Source: Bugula neritina (lineage: Eukaryota; Bryozoa; Gymnolaemata; Cheilostomatida; Bugulidae). Taken from it: 64,000 nt of DNA. Shown here piece by piece: positions 13,901-25,039 of this stretch (positions are counted from its first letter, which is position 1; each line of letters starts with the position of its first letter). The stretch covers positions 12,837,818 to 12,901,817 of the forward strand of contig OZ037772.1 of NCBI GenBank assembly GCA_964035545.1, read 5' to 3'. The position numbers were made by a program, and so were the translations under genes. The notes beneath the pieces were generated by a model. The model saw nothing but the letters and a program-made list of their open reading frames with translations, had not been told where the DNA came from and did no database searches.

Positions 13901-15238
13901 ATCTGTTTTGATGTTTTCTAGCTTCACTCTGATATATTTGTTCCCATTACAGTAATATTGTTACTTTTACCTGCCTTATGCTGCACTAACTCTCTCGTAT
14001 TGTCGTACTGTGGTACTCTAACTCTCTCGTATTGTCGTACTGCGGCACACTAACTCTCTCGTATTGTCGTACTGTGGTACTCTAACTCTCTCGTATTGTC
14101 GTACTGTGGCACACTAACTCTCTCGTATTGTCGTACTGTGGTACTCTAACTCTCTCGTATTGTCGTGTTGCAGGCACAGGGTATCACTACTATGGCACCG
14201 AGATGCTAAAAGCTCTACAGGACCCTAACTTCTCCGGCTCCGTCAGGTTCCCTTACGTCACGATGTGTGACTTCTGGGTGAGACGCATGGGACACAATCA
14301 GCAGCGTTACACCGTCCAGTGCGTGCTGCCGGTCAATCTCTTCAATGAAGTCGTAAGTTGGCAGCTACATGCATTTCCTGTAGTAATGGCAAACTCAGTC
14401 TGTAGAATTTTGTAACAGTGTCGTGGTATTTGATAAGATAACTCCAAAGTGTGTGGGAATAACTTGCCTCTCATGGTTGCTGTGACAGAAAATATAAATG
14501 ACTATAATTCAATGATTGAAGCTGTCGGCTCTCTAAATGGCCGAGTCAGCAATTAGTCAGTGTGCCACCTTCTCTTCTGAAGGTCTTCGTCGTGCTCTGG
14601 TTCTGGCTGGTCTTCCTGTCCGCTGCCAGTATCCTCGGTCTCCTCCTCTGGCTCGTCACCGCTGCCAACCCCGTCAACAGGACCTTCATCAGGAAGTACC
14701 TGAGGATTATGGGAAGACTACAGAGTATGTACACTCCGTGTTTCTGTTAAGACTTGCTTACTGCATTCACCTGCTTTCCTTTTTCAAACCTTTTTTCTCT
14801 TTTAAAAGACATCTTTGTGTAAATATTTTTTATTTTCGGTGAATAAAACATGCTCTGACACGTGGAGTTGTTTTCTCCGTAGCATTATGTCATATCCTGT
14901 TTGATTGCAGCCACAGAGGATGCCGATGACGATATTAATGACTTTATGCACGGATACTTGCGATTGGACGGCGTGTTTTGTATGCGACTCATACTGAAGA
15001 ATACGAACGACGCCATTGGTTAGTAGAGTATACTTTTCTCTCATTGATCTCTCTGCTATATATAGTGTACTCTTCTCTCATTGATCTCTTCACTAGAAAG
15101 TCTCATCATTTGCTTGCTCTCTCAGGTGGAGAGATCATGGCTGCTCTGTGGGATCAATGGCAACAGAGACGCAAGCCTCGCTTTCAGCCAACCACCGACA
15201 ACCTGCTCCCCGGACGTCAAGCCGATGAGGCCGTCTGA
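1930..15238 (+). CDS. Innexin A (gap-junction channel subunit), 9 exons
   Basis: Coding exons: 1930-2026, 2999-3120, 4764-4926, 8663-8832, 13427-13547, 14174-14352, 14583-14724, 14911-15018, 15126-15238. Phases agree throughout and give 404 residues. Innexins make four-span plasma-membrane channels (gap junctions or hemichannels). Visible family features: DRLSNRYS before TM1 (about 34-48); paired cysteines of the first extracellular loop, C54 and C72; the YYQWVP signature at 109-114 opening TM2; TM3 about 196-222; second-loop cysteines C256 and C274; TM4 about 285-313; and a C-terminal NDAIGGEIMAALWD block typical of invertebrate innexins. The ATG at 1930 (context caaaATGt) is the first in the exon, behind a probable UTR acceptor at 1884. 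Introns 1-6 share phases with innexin B 27 kb downstream, so the two are paralogues. Several introns carry minisatellites next to the splice sites. I cannot assign orthology to a named innexin. Confidence 0.93.
3126..3312. repeat. Pyrimidine-rich minisatellite at innexin A intron 2 donor
   Basis: Imperfect tandem copies of a CT-rich unit around ctctatgtaccctcctctc begin within about 10 bp of the exon 2 donor (gtatgt at 3121). The donor-side tatgtgtcccc resembles the unit's tatgtaccctc. Open frames across it are artefacts of the repeat. Confidence 0.85.
4932..5010. repeat. Short tandem repeat after innexin A exon 3 donor
   Basis: About 2.3 copies of a roughly 33-bp unit containing acagccctatctctctctca start within 10 bp of the donor gtgagt at 4927. 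The intron continues to 8662 without other coding signal. Confidence 0.75.
7670..7895. repeat. TGTC-rich minisatellite in innexin A intron 3
   Basis: Repeats of ctgtctgtctgttacctacagt and variants. Each unit contains a ttacctacag acceptor-like string, yet the array is about 770 bp from the real acceptor at 8662. Cys/Leu/Val-rich translations here are spurious. Confidence 0.85.
8858..9020. repeat. 21-bp minisatellite, left part, innexin A intron 4
   Basis: Tandem copies of tatgctgtgtatatagtgtgc begin about 25 bp after the exon 4 donor (gtgagc at 8833). The array is interrupted at 9021 by a transposon and resumes at 11934, so the two parts were once continuous. The last 8 bases (9013-9020, gtatatag) are the left target-site duplication. 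Confidence 0.92.
9199..10915 (-). mobile_element. pogo-like (Tc1/mariner superfamily) element nested in the hAT element
   Basis: Terminal inverted repeats beginning ccgtaaaatggggtaac are flanked by TA on each side (9197-9198 and 10916-10917), as expected for TA-targeting elements. Extra copies of ggggtaactttggcc occur just inside both ends, at about 9373-9420, 10495-10515 and 10872-10905. The minus strand encodes a broken pogo/CENPB-type transposase fragment. At 1717 bp it is shorter than a complete pogo-type element and is presumably inactive. Confidence 0.75.
9698..10230 (-). pseudogene. Decayed pogo/Tigger-type transposase, N-terminal part
   Basis: The frame 10000-9698 gives about 100 residues with the CENPB-type helix-turn-helix pattern of pogo/Tigger/Jerky transposases: AQWGFPL, then KTYFDKCERRVQHF, then SFMSRHKDSLSHRL and a NSEDITHYL block. 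Upstream on the same strand (about 10230-10005), another frame carries the preceding psq-like segment (ITKGTLQNR and KPGHQTVLSQVEE), so at least one frameshift separates the two. The catalytic DDE domain is absent before the element ends. Assignment rests on recognition of the family pattern; a profile search would confirm it. Confidence 0.7.
11002..11667. mobile_element. Fold-back element nested in the hAT element
   Basis: The left end tatagggtcattccatgc is matched by the inverse of the right end (tacagggtcagtccatgc). The inner arms (about 11130-11245 and 11400-11535) are also long imperfect inverted copies around gtctatatctcaacc. Essentially the whole 666-bp unit can fold on itself. There is no coding capacity. 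I do not assign a superfamily. Confidence 0.7.
11934..12330. repeat. 21-bp minisatellite, right part, innexin A intron 4
   Basis: About 18 further copies of the unit seen at 8858-9020, with gtgtatatagtgtgctatgct and one-base variants (ata/gta, atg/gtg). The 126- and 156-residue open frames through it are repeat artefacts, open in two frames because the 21-bp unit is divisible by three. Confidence 0.92.
13022..13426. repeat. 28-bp minisatellite abutting innexin A exon 5 acceptor
   Basis: About 14 copies of a 28-bp unit, gtagtgtacagagtatgtat plus gttacagg, run directly into exon 5. The used acceptor gtgtacag|AGGATGAAG (AG at 13425-13426) is itself part of the last unit, so every unit carries the same gtgtacag as well as a second acceptor-like gttacag. 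Confidence 0.92.
13987..14173. repeat. 32-bp minisatellite ending at innexin A exon 6 acceptor
   Basis: Six copies of a 32-bp unit starting taactctctcgtattgtcgt, with starts at 13987, 14019, 14051, 14083, 14115 and 14147. The last copy contains the real acceptor (gtcgtgttgcag|gcacag); earlier copies read gtcgtactgtggtac or gtcgtactgcggcac, so the acceptor AG is altered in them. Confidence 0.9.
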
Positions 15239-16095
15239 TTGGATGATCTTATTCAGCACTCGTAGACAAAAGCCTTCTCAATTTCTCGTCAATACTTAAT
15301 TGTTCCTCCCACACAAGAGACCCTTGACATAGTCCAAACTCATACTTAACCAGTTTTTACTCTCCAGTCCTTGAGACGCCGAGGCTTTAAACCGGGGCCT
15401 GAGACTAGTGTCGTCTGCATGCAGAGTCGGAGTTATCAGGCCCCGCCCACTGCTCACGTACTTATGTAATGATAGCATTTACCTGCAGTATAACTTGTAA
15501 CTTTTGTTGTTGAGGTCAGAGGTCAGGTTTAGTTTATACGCTGAAGCTTTGTGTATTTTAATTTTTATGATATTTTTGCTCCCACTATATATACCCGAAT
15601 ATTCTACTCTCCGTGACTGTCTTTACACCATTTTGTGTCTCCTACTGTACATACTAACGGCGGCAGAGTTGACTTTCTCACTCTCCGTCTATTGGCCCTT
15701 TTACACGCCGAGTGTTGCGTCATTCTGCCGTCTAATATTTTTTACCTCCGAGTCAAGAGAATTGCTACAACAAACTATGCAGCTTCTGGGAACAGGCGGC
15801 CATGTTCTCTGACGTCAACGTGTGCACTAGTTTCACTCAATCTCTTTCCTTCCATCGAAAACTGCAGTGCCGGTTGTCTGAAACCATTGTACACTGAGGC
15901 TATGAGAGCGTGACCTCCGAGTGACCTTTCTTGCCGTATTTACTACAGCTATCCTGATTGGCTAGCTGTAGTAGCCTCTTTTTGATTGGCCTGGGGTCAA
16001 GTATCTGTTACTTTATTGGTAGTGGTTGACATGTATTTTCATTATGTAATATATTCATTCTATCAATACACAATAAAACAATTCAATTGTTATAA
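15239..16095 (+). other. Innexin A 3' UTR
   Basis: The DNA after the tga stop (15236-15238) has no splice signal and reaches a canonical AATAAA at 16072-16077. That implies a 3' UTR of about 850 bases. Short open frames inside it have no recognisable content. Confidence 0.6.
16072..16077 (+). promoter_or_regulatory. Poly(A) signal, innexin A
   Basis: AATAAA in an AT-rich setting about 830 bp after the innexin A stop codon, the first canonical hexamer downstream of it. Confidence 0.6.
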
Positions 16096-18100
16096 CTTTC
16101 TGGCTTCTTTCACAGCAAACTGAAGTTGTGTTCTCATCAGATGTTGGAATAAATTCGTTGTAGCATTTCAATAAGTGAATATTTCGGTATTGAAAGTACC
16201 AGAGATGGTTTAGTGTTTCAGGTCTAGCTATAGTGACAGATGTACAACTCATGTTTCTAACACCATTGCTATTGTTCTACAACAGGTAAATTATTGTATA
16301 GTAATATCCACATGTAGTAAAAAGATTAGCCTCATCAGTTCCAAGTTTACTTTCAAGCTAGCCTGGTGATTAAGCTGTATGGTGCAGTAGCTAAGAATAG
16401 CATTGCAATGAAAGTTAGCTATAATTAGTATAAGTTTTATAGTCAAGTCAAAGCTTACTGGAAACATCTGCAAGGGGTAAGAAATCATAAGTTTCAATTC
16501 AGCACTGTGGTAACGAATTTATATTACCTGAGCATGCAACCTTAAAACAGTATGTAGGCTGATCGAGGCCAATACATGGAATAATATTTTAATACTGTGT
16601 AAGTTAAGTGCGTCGGAAGTTCTTGTCTCTATTTTGTATGTTATATCCTCCCTATAGTGTGTATTATAAAAAACTCACCTAAGGTTATAGTCACCAGCCT
16701 GGTGAGAAAACCCTGATCGAAAGGTTTTTTGTTGAATCTGGCTAAGGACTTATTCAGATGTGGCACTGCAGCAAACGTGACTGGATGCTCTTCCTAGCAT
16801 CACCAGTTGCCTTTACTGAAGATTAAACCCATGAATTAGTGTTTACTAAGCCAGTCCTAGACCGCTTCTGCTCCCTTTTCTATGGCGGATATTTTATTGC
16901 CTCTATATTATTGTACTCGTATATTACATTTTACAAACTACTATGCTAAGTTAGGGTATTTTTATTAAACAATTGTTTAATTTATCAATAGTACTTAAAT
17001 GCAACTATAAAATAATGTTTTTGTATAAGTATAATGTAATTTAAGGAAAGCTGGACAAGTTAATATAGAGAAATGTTTTTAAACATTAGAATGTTAGTTA
17101 GAGCTATCCTGTAATAATTACTATATGCAATAATATACTTTACTGTTATTAAAGGTAGATTTTTGAATATATTGTAAAGCAGCTTAAGACTTCATATAAG
17201 CTATGCTTAGGTCGGTTGCTAGATTTGTCCACCTATGCTTTACCTCCACCGTAAGACTTGCACCTGGTTGAGCAACGTGCACACTGCTATATATATGGAA
17301 ACGTTTGTCATTAATGCATATCTTAAATAGGTTTTTTTATACTAGAGTTAAACTATATAGAAGTCTGAATAATCAACATATTATGGATACATATTGAGTC
17401 AAATTATGTAATCAAAATCGTATAATTATGAAATCACTTTTTTAAAAAATATAATTGCGTCAAACCTGCATTAGAAGGTTCACTAGAATTTGTATTCAGC
17501 TTACATATAGCAAGTTGATGATTCTGTACTGTTTTTGGTGGTTTGAAATTATATTCTCACAAACTTCTAGATGCTCATTTTTGTAGCAACATCTAGAATT
17601 ATAGGACAGCTATAAACAGAATTCAAAATTTATTCAACTTACTTGTGTTCATTAAAGTAACTTTTTAACTAAAACTCATTATCTTATTGCTATAGTTTCA
17701 TGAATATAAATAAAAACAATTACCTGTTTACTAATATTAGCAGCTATAAGGAACAATATATCTTGAGTTTAATACTAACCAAGTAGTACAGCTGAACATG
17801 CTTTCCCTGCTAATTATAGTGTATAATATAATAACAGCTCATCCATGCAGTTATCAGTCATGAGTTGCCTTTCCCAGTATAAAACTTCTTTAAAAAACTA
17901 CTTTTATGTTTCTATTGGACTCACCAAATTAATAAAATTTCCATTGTGTTTAGCTCGAGTCATTTCCAGCACAAATTTATTTCTTCTATTACAGCAACTG
18001 ATTTCTTCACAGGCAGAAGTAAAGATAAGCCATTTTGTAGAGTTGTCCTGCACGAGGGCACAACTCTACAGCTTATTTTAGCAAATTTTGAGCTCCGAAA
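16096..18100. other. AT-rich intergenic DNA between innexin A and the zinc-finger gene
   Basis: No exon is recognised. It contains a reverse-oriented SINE copy (about 16676-16875) and otherwise AT-rich unique-looking DNA. The promoter and any 5' UTR exon of the zinc-finger gene should lie in the right part, but I see no TATA or initiator site that I can defend. Confidence 0.45.
16676..16875 (-). repeat. tRNA-derived-type SINE copy
   Basis: On the minus strand the element begins near gcggtctaggactggcttag and continues with a B-box-like gggtttaatcttc, then tgatgctaggaagagcatcc and a tail with ttttctcaccaggc. The same ordered blocks occur on the plus strand at 26753-26910, which shows a dispersed family. 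Head structure and the GGAAGAGCAT core resemble metazoan tRNA-SINEs; the superfamily is not assigned. Confidence 0.65.
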
Positions 18101-21100
18101 ATGAGCCTTTTGGATGGGGCCAGCAGCAGCCGTAAAAAAATTTCGAGAGCTGTGAAGCTAAGCAATTATTTTTTAAAAAAAATTGGTTAAATAACTTTTC
18201 ATCTTTAGATTATTATGCAGGTAATAATGCTGCTGGGGTTGGAAGGGCAGAAGGGAAATGGGCTATGGGTGAGTAGGCTGTGGGTTTGTTGTATTAAATG
18301 CTCTGTATATTTAGAATTTTATGATTATTTCAATGTCTTTCATGATATGCAACACTGCATAATTATAAAATGCTTTATTCTTAAAGTAACTGGTGTGATG
18401 GTCACATGGTCAGCTACTAGACAACTAACTCATTTGCCTGAGTATCAATTATTATTTTATTTGCTGACAGGTCAACCTGGTTTCCAGTCAGTTGTCTACA
18501 GCAGTGACTCTGAGGTTAGTAGAAGTTGTCATACCTGCAGGAATATCAAGTGTAGAAATATAGTTAAAATATTTGTGAAATTCAGCATTCAGCTAATAAA
18601 CTTGCAATAAAGTAAAGATTTTAAACATTTTGTAAAAGTTTTATATAACTGAAAAAATGTGTGAAAAATAATATTCATATATATTAAAATAATGAGGGGA
18701 CAAATCCTGAAACAGTTGCTTTACATATATTACAATATATAATATATGTACAGCATCTGTTTGAGGATTTGTCCCCTCTTCAGTATAAAACAGTAAGCAT
18801 CATTACAATAGAAGAAACCAATGTTTCTGATACCAAAGCATATCTAAAATAATGTTTCTACCAAAGTATATAATTAAAAAGGGTGTAACTTTAAGCTAAG
18901 AAGCTGAAGTAGCTTTAATAGTTAGCAGTCTTAATTGATAGCCATCGTGTGAAAGCTCAATTACAAAAGTGTCCATTTCTGAACATAGAGTAAGAGTATT
19001 GTATACAGTATTACCCTCCAGCTTGCCTGCTCTCAAAGGTAAAAGTAAATCTGCATCACCAATGTCATATCAGCTTCTTTTATTCTCAGGACAGCACCAT
19101 CTCACTGAGAGATGTGTTTATCAGACGAGATCCATCACCAGGCCCAGTTGATGCTGGTGCCTCTGCTACTTTTAGAGACCTAAACCAACCTAGCCTACAA
19201 CAAGCCAACGTAAAAGGTGAGAGGAAATGTTAGAATTTTTTAGTGTTTTAAAAAAGTTAGAGTGAATATTGTTAGAAGCAGCACCAAATTGTGGGTGGAC
19301 GACTACAGTTTTTGTATACACATAATTGTTTGAACTCCGAACCCCAACATCAAATTTGATATCGGTCTCAAACAAACACTTAGTGGCCACCAAATTAGCG
19401 CTGCTTCTAGCAATTCTCATGTGGCCTGGCTGCTTTTTGTTTTATGTTCATTCATCATTGTACTTTCAAGAAGAAAGCAACTCCTAATCCGCCATGTTGC
19501 TTTGTGGTGGTCTACCACCAAATCTCTCAAACATTACACAACTTTAACAAAGAACCTACTCAGAAAAATATTTTGTAGAAGAGGTTGTACCACTTGCCAA
19601 CCATTCAGATGTTCTAGCTGGTCCAGTGGAAGAGTTAGAGAAGAGTTTCACTCCTTCTAGTGATGAGCTTACTGTTGAAGTCGGTAATATTAAGTCAACT
19701 CCTGTTAGCTGCCAGGAGGTCTTTGAAAGCAATGTGACAGCTCACCTTGGATCTCAAGAGACTGCTGAAAATGGCACTGCAGCTCCTGTTGCCACGAATA
19801 AACAGTATTCCTGTGACCTTTGTGACACTACTTGTGACAAAAAGTCTCAGTTGTCTCGCCACAAAAGGTAAGTACAATGTTGGTAAATAATACGTTGGTA
19901 AATTATAGTTTTTGGGCAGTATGTTGTGTATGCTATGTGGATACAATGCTGTGGGTAACTAATCTGTGGGTATTAAGTTTGTGGGAAGTTTAAATATTCA
20001 AGATGGCCACCTGTCCTTTCTGCTTCCTGAGTTATACCCATGACATGAACCTTGGTAACTGTGCTTCATTTGGGTGAAACTATAAGCTGGTTTGATTGTA
20101 GAAAAATGCATGAAAAGGAAAAGAAGTATGAGTGTGTCTACTGTCCATATAAAGCCGTTTTAGCTTACCAAGTGAAACACCATGCGAGGTTAGTTGATGA
20201 GTTTTGTAACTTGTAAACCAGCCTAAAAATCTGATCTGATGAATCTGCTTAAAATTCACAATTTATATTCAATACTTGCAACAGCTAATTACCTTGAAAT
20301 ATAAAAAAAAATAATTTTTTTTTTGAAATTTTAATTTGAAGTGGCTGTTTCAGAGACCATCACACCGGTCTTCATCCATTTAAGTGCGAGTGCTGTGGTA
20401 AAGGCTTTAACAAGAATTCGATATTGAAAACGCACTTGGAAATGTACCCTAATGGTGGTTGTCCAGCTGACAGAGCTCCATGGAGAAAATGGCAGCTCAG
20501 ACAAAGTAAGTACCAGAATAATAGCTTGATAAACACTCAGTTTAGCTTAAGTGAATTAAATACGCTAGGTACTGAAGTTTTAAATCCATCTGGGGTAAAT
20601 GGTGACACAATTATTTAGTTTATTGTGTACAGAAAATTAAGCATAGTTTTTTAATTTACAAATATTTAATTTTAATGTATACAACTAAAGTTACCTTGAA
20701 ATATCTCGCAGTATTCAGAGAAGTGAAGTGAGACTAAAATATTCACTTGGCAGATCTAATTTGCCAATCATGCAAAGTAGTTAGCTAATTACTAACTTAC
20801 TTGTAACTTGTCTGAATGATTGTAGAACATAAGCTTCAAGATGGAGAAAGGCAGAAAGCCACGCCTCCATATCAGTTAGAAGTTGGGGAGCTGAGTGTAG
20901 TGCAAGACACGGTCAAAGAACAGTCTCCCGACTCACGGGCAACTATATCTCAAATAGTTTCACCAAAAGTTTCTTTAGTAGAGGAAAAGTCTTCTGCAAC
21001 AATTACTGTATCTAAATCAAATAGTAGTTACCCTGAGTTAGCTATTTATAGCTACTTCATTGAAATCAGTTCTGCTGTGAGCATCAATTCTGGACTGCAC

Positions 21101-24100
21101 GTTGAAAAGGTTAACCCTGAGACAGTGGTTGTGAAGAGTGAAAAAGCAATTTCTACGGCGGAAGAGCTATTTGAGATGAACGACCTGAATGAGCCAATTA
21201 GTCAAGTAAAGAAAAGTTCACAGTTTAATGGAATTCGATCACCAGATCAAGCTGACTCGCCAGCCAATGACTCAACGGCCACGACAGCAACAAGTTCAAG
21301 TCTAGAGCCCAGCCAAAGACAGGCTAGAAAAAGGAACAAAGACTCAACGGCATGCCAAGACTTGATGGCTTCTGAGTCTGGAACTGGTAGTTTGGCGACC
21401 TCTAAACTGAATATTGAAAGCAGTGACCATGAATCTAATGTTATATCGAGTCCAGTTGGCACCCATTCCACTAGTGAAGATGGTAAGTTGAAGCAAAGCA
21501 CGATTAATGTTAAAGTTTTTTATTCTGCCATTGATATTCATCCTGAGCCTTTTTTAAAGATTCAATGCAGTAAATGCTGAGTAACATCAAATTATTTTTT
21601 CATGATGTCATCATCCCATTGCACAGTGGGGAGTTTTTTCAAAGTCCTACCGTATTCTTAATACATAATAGAGCAATTATCTATTGGTAACTTGCAGCAG
21701 TGCAGTTAAAAGCTGACGTATGAGGCTTCATGCATTCTTGCGTCAATAACCAAAGTCTGTGTTTTTTCAGTCAGTGAAAAAGAAGAATCTAGAAAAGAAT
21801 CAACCGAGGATAAAAATTCAGGAGACGGGAGAAAAACCAAGAGGTAAATACAGCATTGAAATTTTTTTGTGAACATCAACATATCCCATCTGGCACTTTA
21901 ATGAGTCATGAAAACTCGAAGTGGAAATCATTAAAATGAGAAATGATCTCTAAGCAAAAGGTTACAGAAACAGCTTTTTGTACATATCTATTAGATGATA
22001 GCTCTGTTATAGTACTTTGATGTTTTCTACGTAATTTTTTCTATTTAGGTCAGGAAGCAAAACTTTATCAGAAAGCGAGATTTTAGCTTGGAGGAAGTCT
22101 TTCATCACAGTGACCTTCCCCGACAAATCGGCGGACGTAATAGAAAATGCACTACCAGGAGATCCTAGGAGAGGACTTAAGAGAAAATTGCTTCCCACCA
22201 ATGAAAACATTAAGATATTTAAAAAAACCGTGGTGATACCTTTACAAAGACAAAAAAGAGCATATGAAAAGTTGAATAGCATACTAAAGAAAAGCGACAA
22301 AAAGAGTGATTTAAACTGCGACAAAAGGGAATTACAAAACGTCGAGTCCAATAAGAAATGCAAGATAGAAAATAAAACCTCATATAACTCTGGATCAGCT
22401 AAATTTCAGACTACTATCAACAAAGATGTTCATAAGGGTGATTCTACTGCAAACATTAAATCAGTGAGGACTAAACCGAAAGCACTAAAAGTTGGTTTAG
22501 CACCAGAATCAAGTGTGGTAAAGGAAAAGGGTTCAGGAAAAGAAGAAAGCATTGCAAAAGTATCAAGCGTGGCAAAAGAATCAAGCATGGTAAGGGAAAA
22601 GGGTTCAGGAAAAGAAGAAAGCATTGCAAAAGATAAATATTCTGCAAAAGAGTCAAATCTGGCAAAAGAAAAGTGTTCTGAAGAAAAATCAAGCATGGCC
22701 AAAAAACAGTGTTTTGTGAAAACCTATACGGATACAAAAAGAAAAAAGTATTCATTATCAGAAACTCAGAAAGCAGTTAATTTATCAGGATCAGGCCAAG
22801 TATCCAAAACAGCAGCATTTAAAAAAAATGAACAGATACTTTCGTCAAAGGATCATCCAAAATCACAGATGCTTGAATCGGCGGACACTGTTAAGCGTGA
22901 AACAAGCAGAAGAGAGGTTATTCCCAGCACAATAAAAACACCAGAAATCGAGAAACTTTATTCTCAAAGTTTTGACGAAAAGATTAGACAATATTGCCGA
23001 GAGCGGTGTTTTAAGCACTATGGTATCACTGCAGAAAACATCAGCCATACGGATGTAAATTTTGAGACTTCTCGAAGAGGAAGACCAAAAGCATTGGGTG
23101 ATGACGACAAAGAAAATGGAGATGAAAGGGGTGGCACTAAAATGGACATTCCAGAAGTTGTCTATGGCTCCACACGCAGAGTAACTATTTTTTCGTAATA
23201 TAGAAAGTTTTCTTATATATAATAAGATGTTTATTGATCTCTTGAATAGTGCTGCTTATTTATAGCACCATTTATTCATGTGGAGTTGAGATTCTATATA
23301 ATTACCCACTACGTCTACTACATCCTTGTGAATTACCAATGTTGACCAGCAGATAATGTGTATGAGAATGAAACATGCTCTTGACTCTGAGGTAATGATT
23401 TTTTCATGGTGGCTTTATGTTTTCAGGATGGTAAGCAAGGGTTATTTTCCTCAGTCAGAAGTAGCAAATGGCAGGAAGCTGTTGATAAATGCACGACGTA
23501 TCCTGCAGAGTATGCGAGACAAAGCATGTATGGTCCAGCTTCACCGCCTGCAGCCACGAATGGTGGTCAGCGTAGTTCAAAATCTTTTAGTCAAAGCTCT
23601 CTTTTTATGGCTGGCTGTTTTATCGGCCCATGTTTTGTGACTATGTAATGATAGCCATTGTCATAATACTTGAGGACCTTTCTGGTGATAATATGTCCTT
23701 TTATATTTAGAATACCGTGAAGATGCTGTTAAGGATAGCAAAAGTTCTCCTACTAAGGAGAAAGTTAATTGTTTTACCTGTTTTGAAAGGTAAGATCTTT
23801 GCACTGATTTCTAGCCTCTGTTATTCACATGTTGGCATTGGGAAGTAATTACATTATATGCTGAACAGCTAGGCCACTATATGCTAAACAAACCGGTTGC
23901 TGAAGCTTTACCTTGTAGCGGGTCACCTTAAACATTGCAAATTATCTTGTAGCTTTGATACATATGCAGAACTCTGGACTCATAAAAAGCAATTTCTGCA
24001 TATGAAACCTCAAAGGTGAGATTTTTTGTTATTGTTGACATTTATTTCTGCGTGATCATGCTATACTGGCTTTTTGTTGATTCAATGGTTGACTAGTCAA

Positions 24101-24561
24101 TGAGACGATTTCTATATATACTTTTTAACTGTCAATCAAACTTAATAAATACTTTCCTGAACTTCTTACTTGCCAATCTCTTTAACCGCTGTCTTACTTG
24201 TATAGAGTGTTTGACGCCGCCTACTCACCGCCACCACCTCACAGGCCGCGGTATGGAGAAGCCGACTGGTGTCCCAGAGGAGCAAAAGCTCGGCTTTATA
24301 ATAGAGAAAGGCCAAGTTTCACAAGGTTTTCTAACGGGCAGTGTTCGCCAGATGATGAGCAGATGGTGAATCGTAGGTATGTATAAAGGGGATGAGTGTG
24401 TGGTGCAGGTACGTAGTGTGTAGTGTGTTAGGATGCAAGGGGGCGCATGTGACATGCCAGGGGATGTGATGTTCCAAGGAGTTTATCGTGTGACGCTCAT
24501 TACTAAGTGATTTCCTTGTAGAAACAAGTACAGAGGGCACTCCGATGAGCCTACCACCTAA
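18101..24561 (+). CDS. C2H2 zinc-finger protein, 15 coding exons
   Basis: Exons: 18101-18131 (tentative first), 18209-18268, 18471-18514, 19090-19216, 19579-19867, 20102-20188, 20354-20505, 20826-21482, 21771-21843, 22049-23180, 23427-23562 (3' end uncertain, 23562 or 23571), 23711-23789, 23953-24015, 24206-24376, 24522-24561. All phases join, giving about 1046 residues. Three adjacent fingers lie at about 166-250: C166/C169/H182/H187, C195/C198/H211/H215, and C224/C227/H240, whose second histidine is missing (a cysteine lies at 249). A lone fourth finger is at C950/C953/H966/H972. Between them lies a long polar, probably disordered region (265-884) rich in Lys, Glu and Ser, with an EKGSGKEESIAK motif twice. 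The ATG at 18101 has a good context (gaaaATGa), but its donor (gtaaaa) is weak. Probably a nuclear nucleic-acid-binding protein; no family member recognised. Confidence 0.8.
18694..18778. other. 39-bp-stem hairpin in zinc-finger gene intron 3
   Basis: Two 39-nt arms (18694-18732 and 18740-18778) pair with only three mismatches around a 7-nt loop; the outer arms read gaggggacaaatcct and aggatttgtcccctc. Size and shape fit a microRNA precursor, or a tiny fold-back MITE. It lies between exons 18471-18514 and 19090-19216. I recognise no known microRNA and see no clear target-site duplication. Confidence 0.6.
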
Positions 24562-24960
24562 GGGAGTTAGACTTTACGTGGACATAGTTACATCCTGTTT
24601 GGGTGACGATGTAATCAATTACTCTCTAATGACGTTGGCTCGCCGAGTCTCATTCGTCTGGTAACAAAATGTAGCGTCATTGGACCTTTTATCTTGGATG
24701 ACGATGTAAAGATAATTGTAAGATTATAAATAAGTTTAGAGCAATGCCAGTTGCTAATTGCACATGCAAGCAGCTCTAAAAGTTATCTGCAAAGTCTACC
24801 AGACTAACCAGACATTGCCAATTTGTCTTTACTATGCTATAAAGTGTCAAAGTGCTTAGCAGTAGGTAACTAGCTGTTGAAAACTAGTAGATCTAGTCAT
24901 TTGAGATTATTATAGTATTTAATCAAAACTTGTATACACATTTCTAGTCTAAACTTTAGG

Positions 24961-24966
24961 AATAAA
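24961..24966 (+). promoter_or_regulatory. Possible poly(A) signal, zinc-finger gene
   Basis: AATAAA about 400 bp after the taa stop at 24559-24561, the first canonical hexamer downstream. Confidence 0.4.
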
Positions 24967-25039
24967 AACTGTGCACTGTCACCTAGGCTGGCATTCTACC
25001 CTCCCCTACTTTTAGTATAAAATATGCAATGGTAAGAAT

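Noticed and set aside
18215-18610. 131-residue open frame overlapping zinc-finger gene exons 2 and 3
   Set aside because: The exons read in a different frame with matching phases and good splice sites; this frame runs through the intron.
23350-23391. Extra 42-nt exon between the large zinc-finger gene exon and 23427
   Set aside because: It has acceptor and donor-like ends and keeps the frame, but the following intron would be only 35 nt, too short to be credible.
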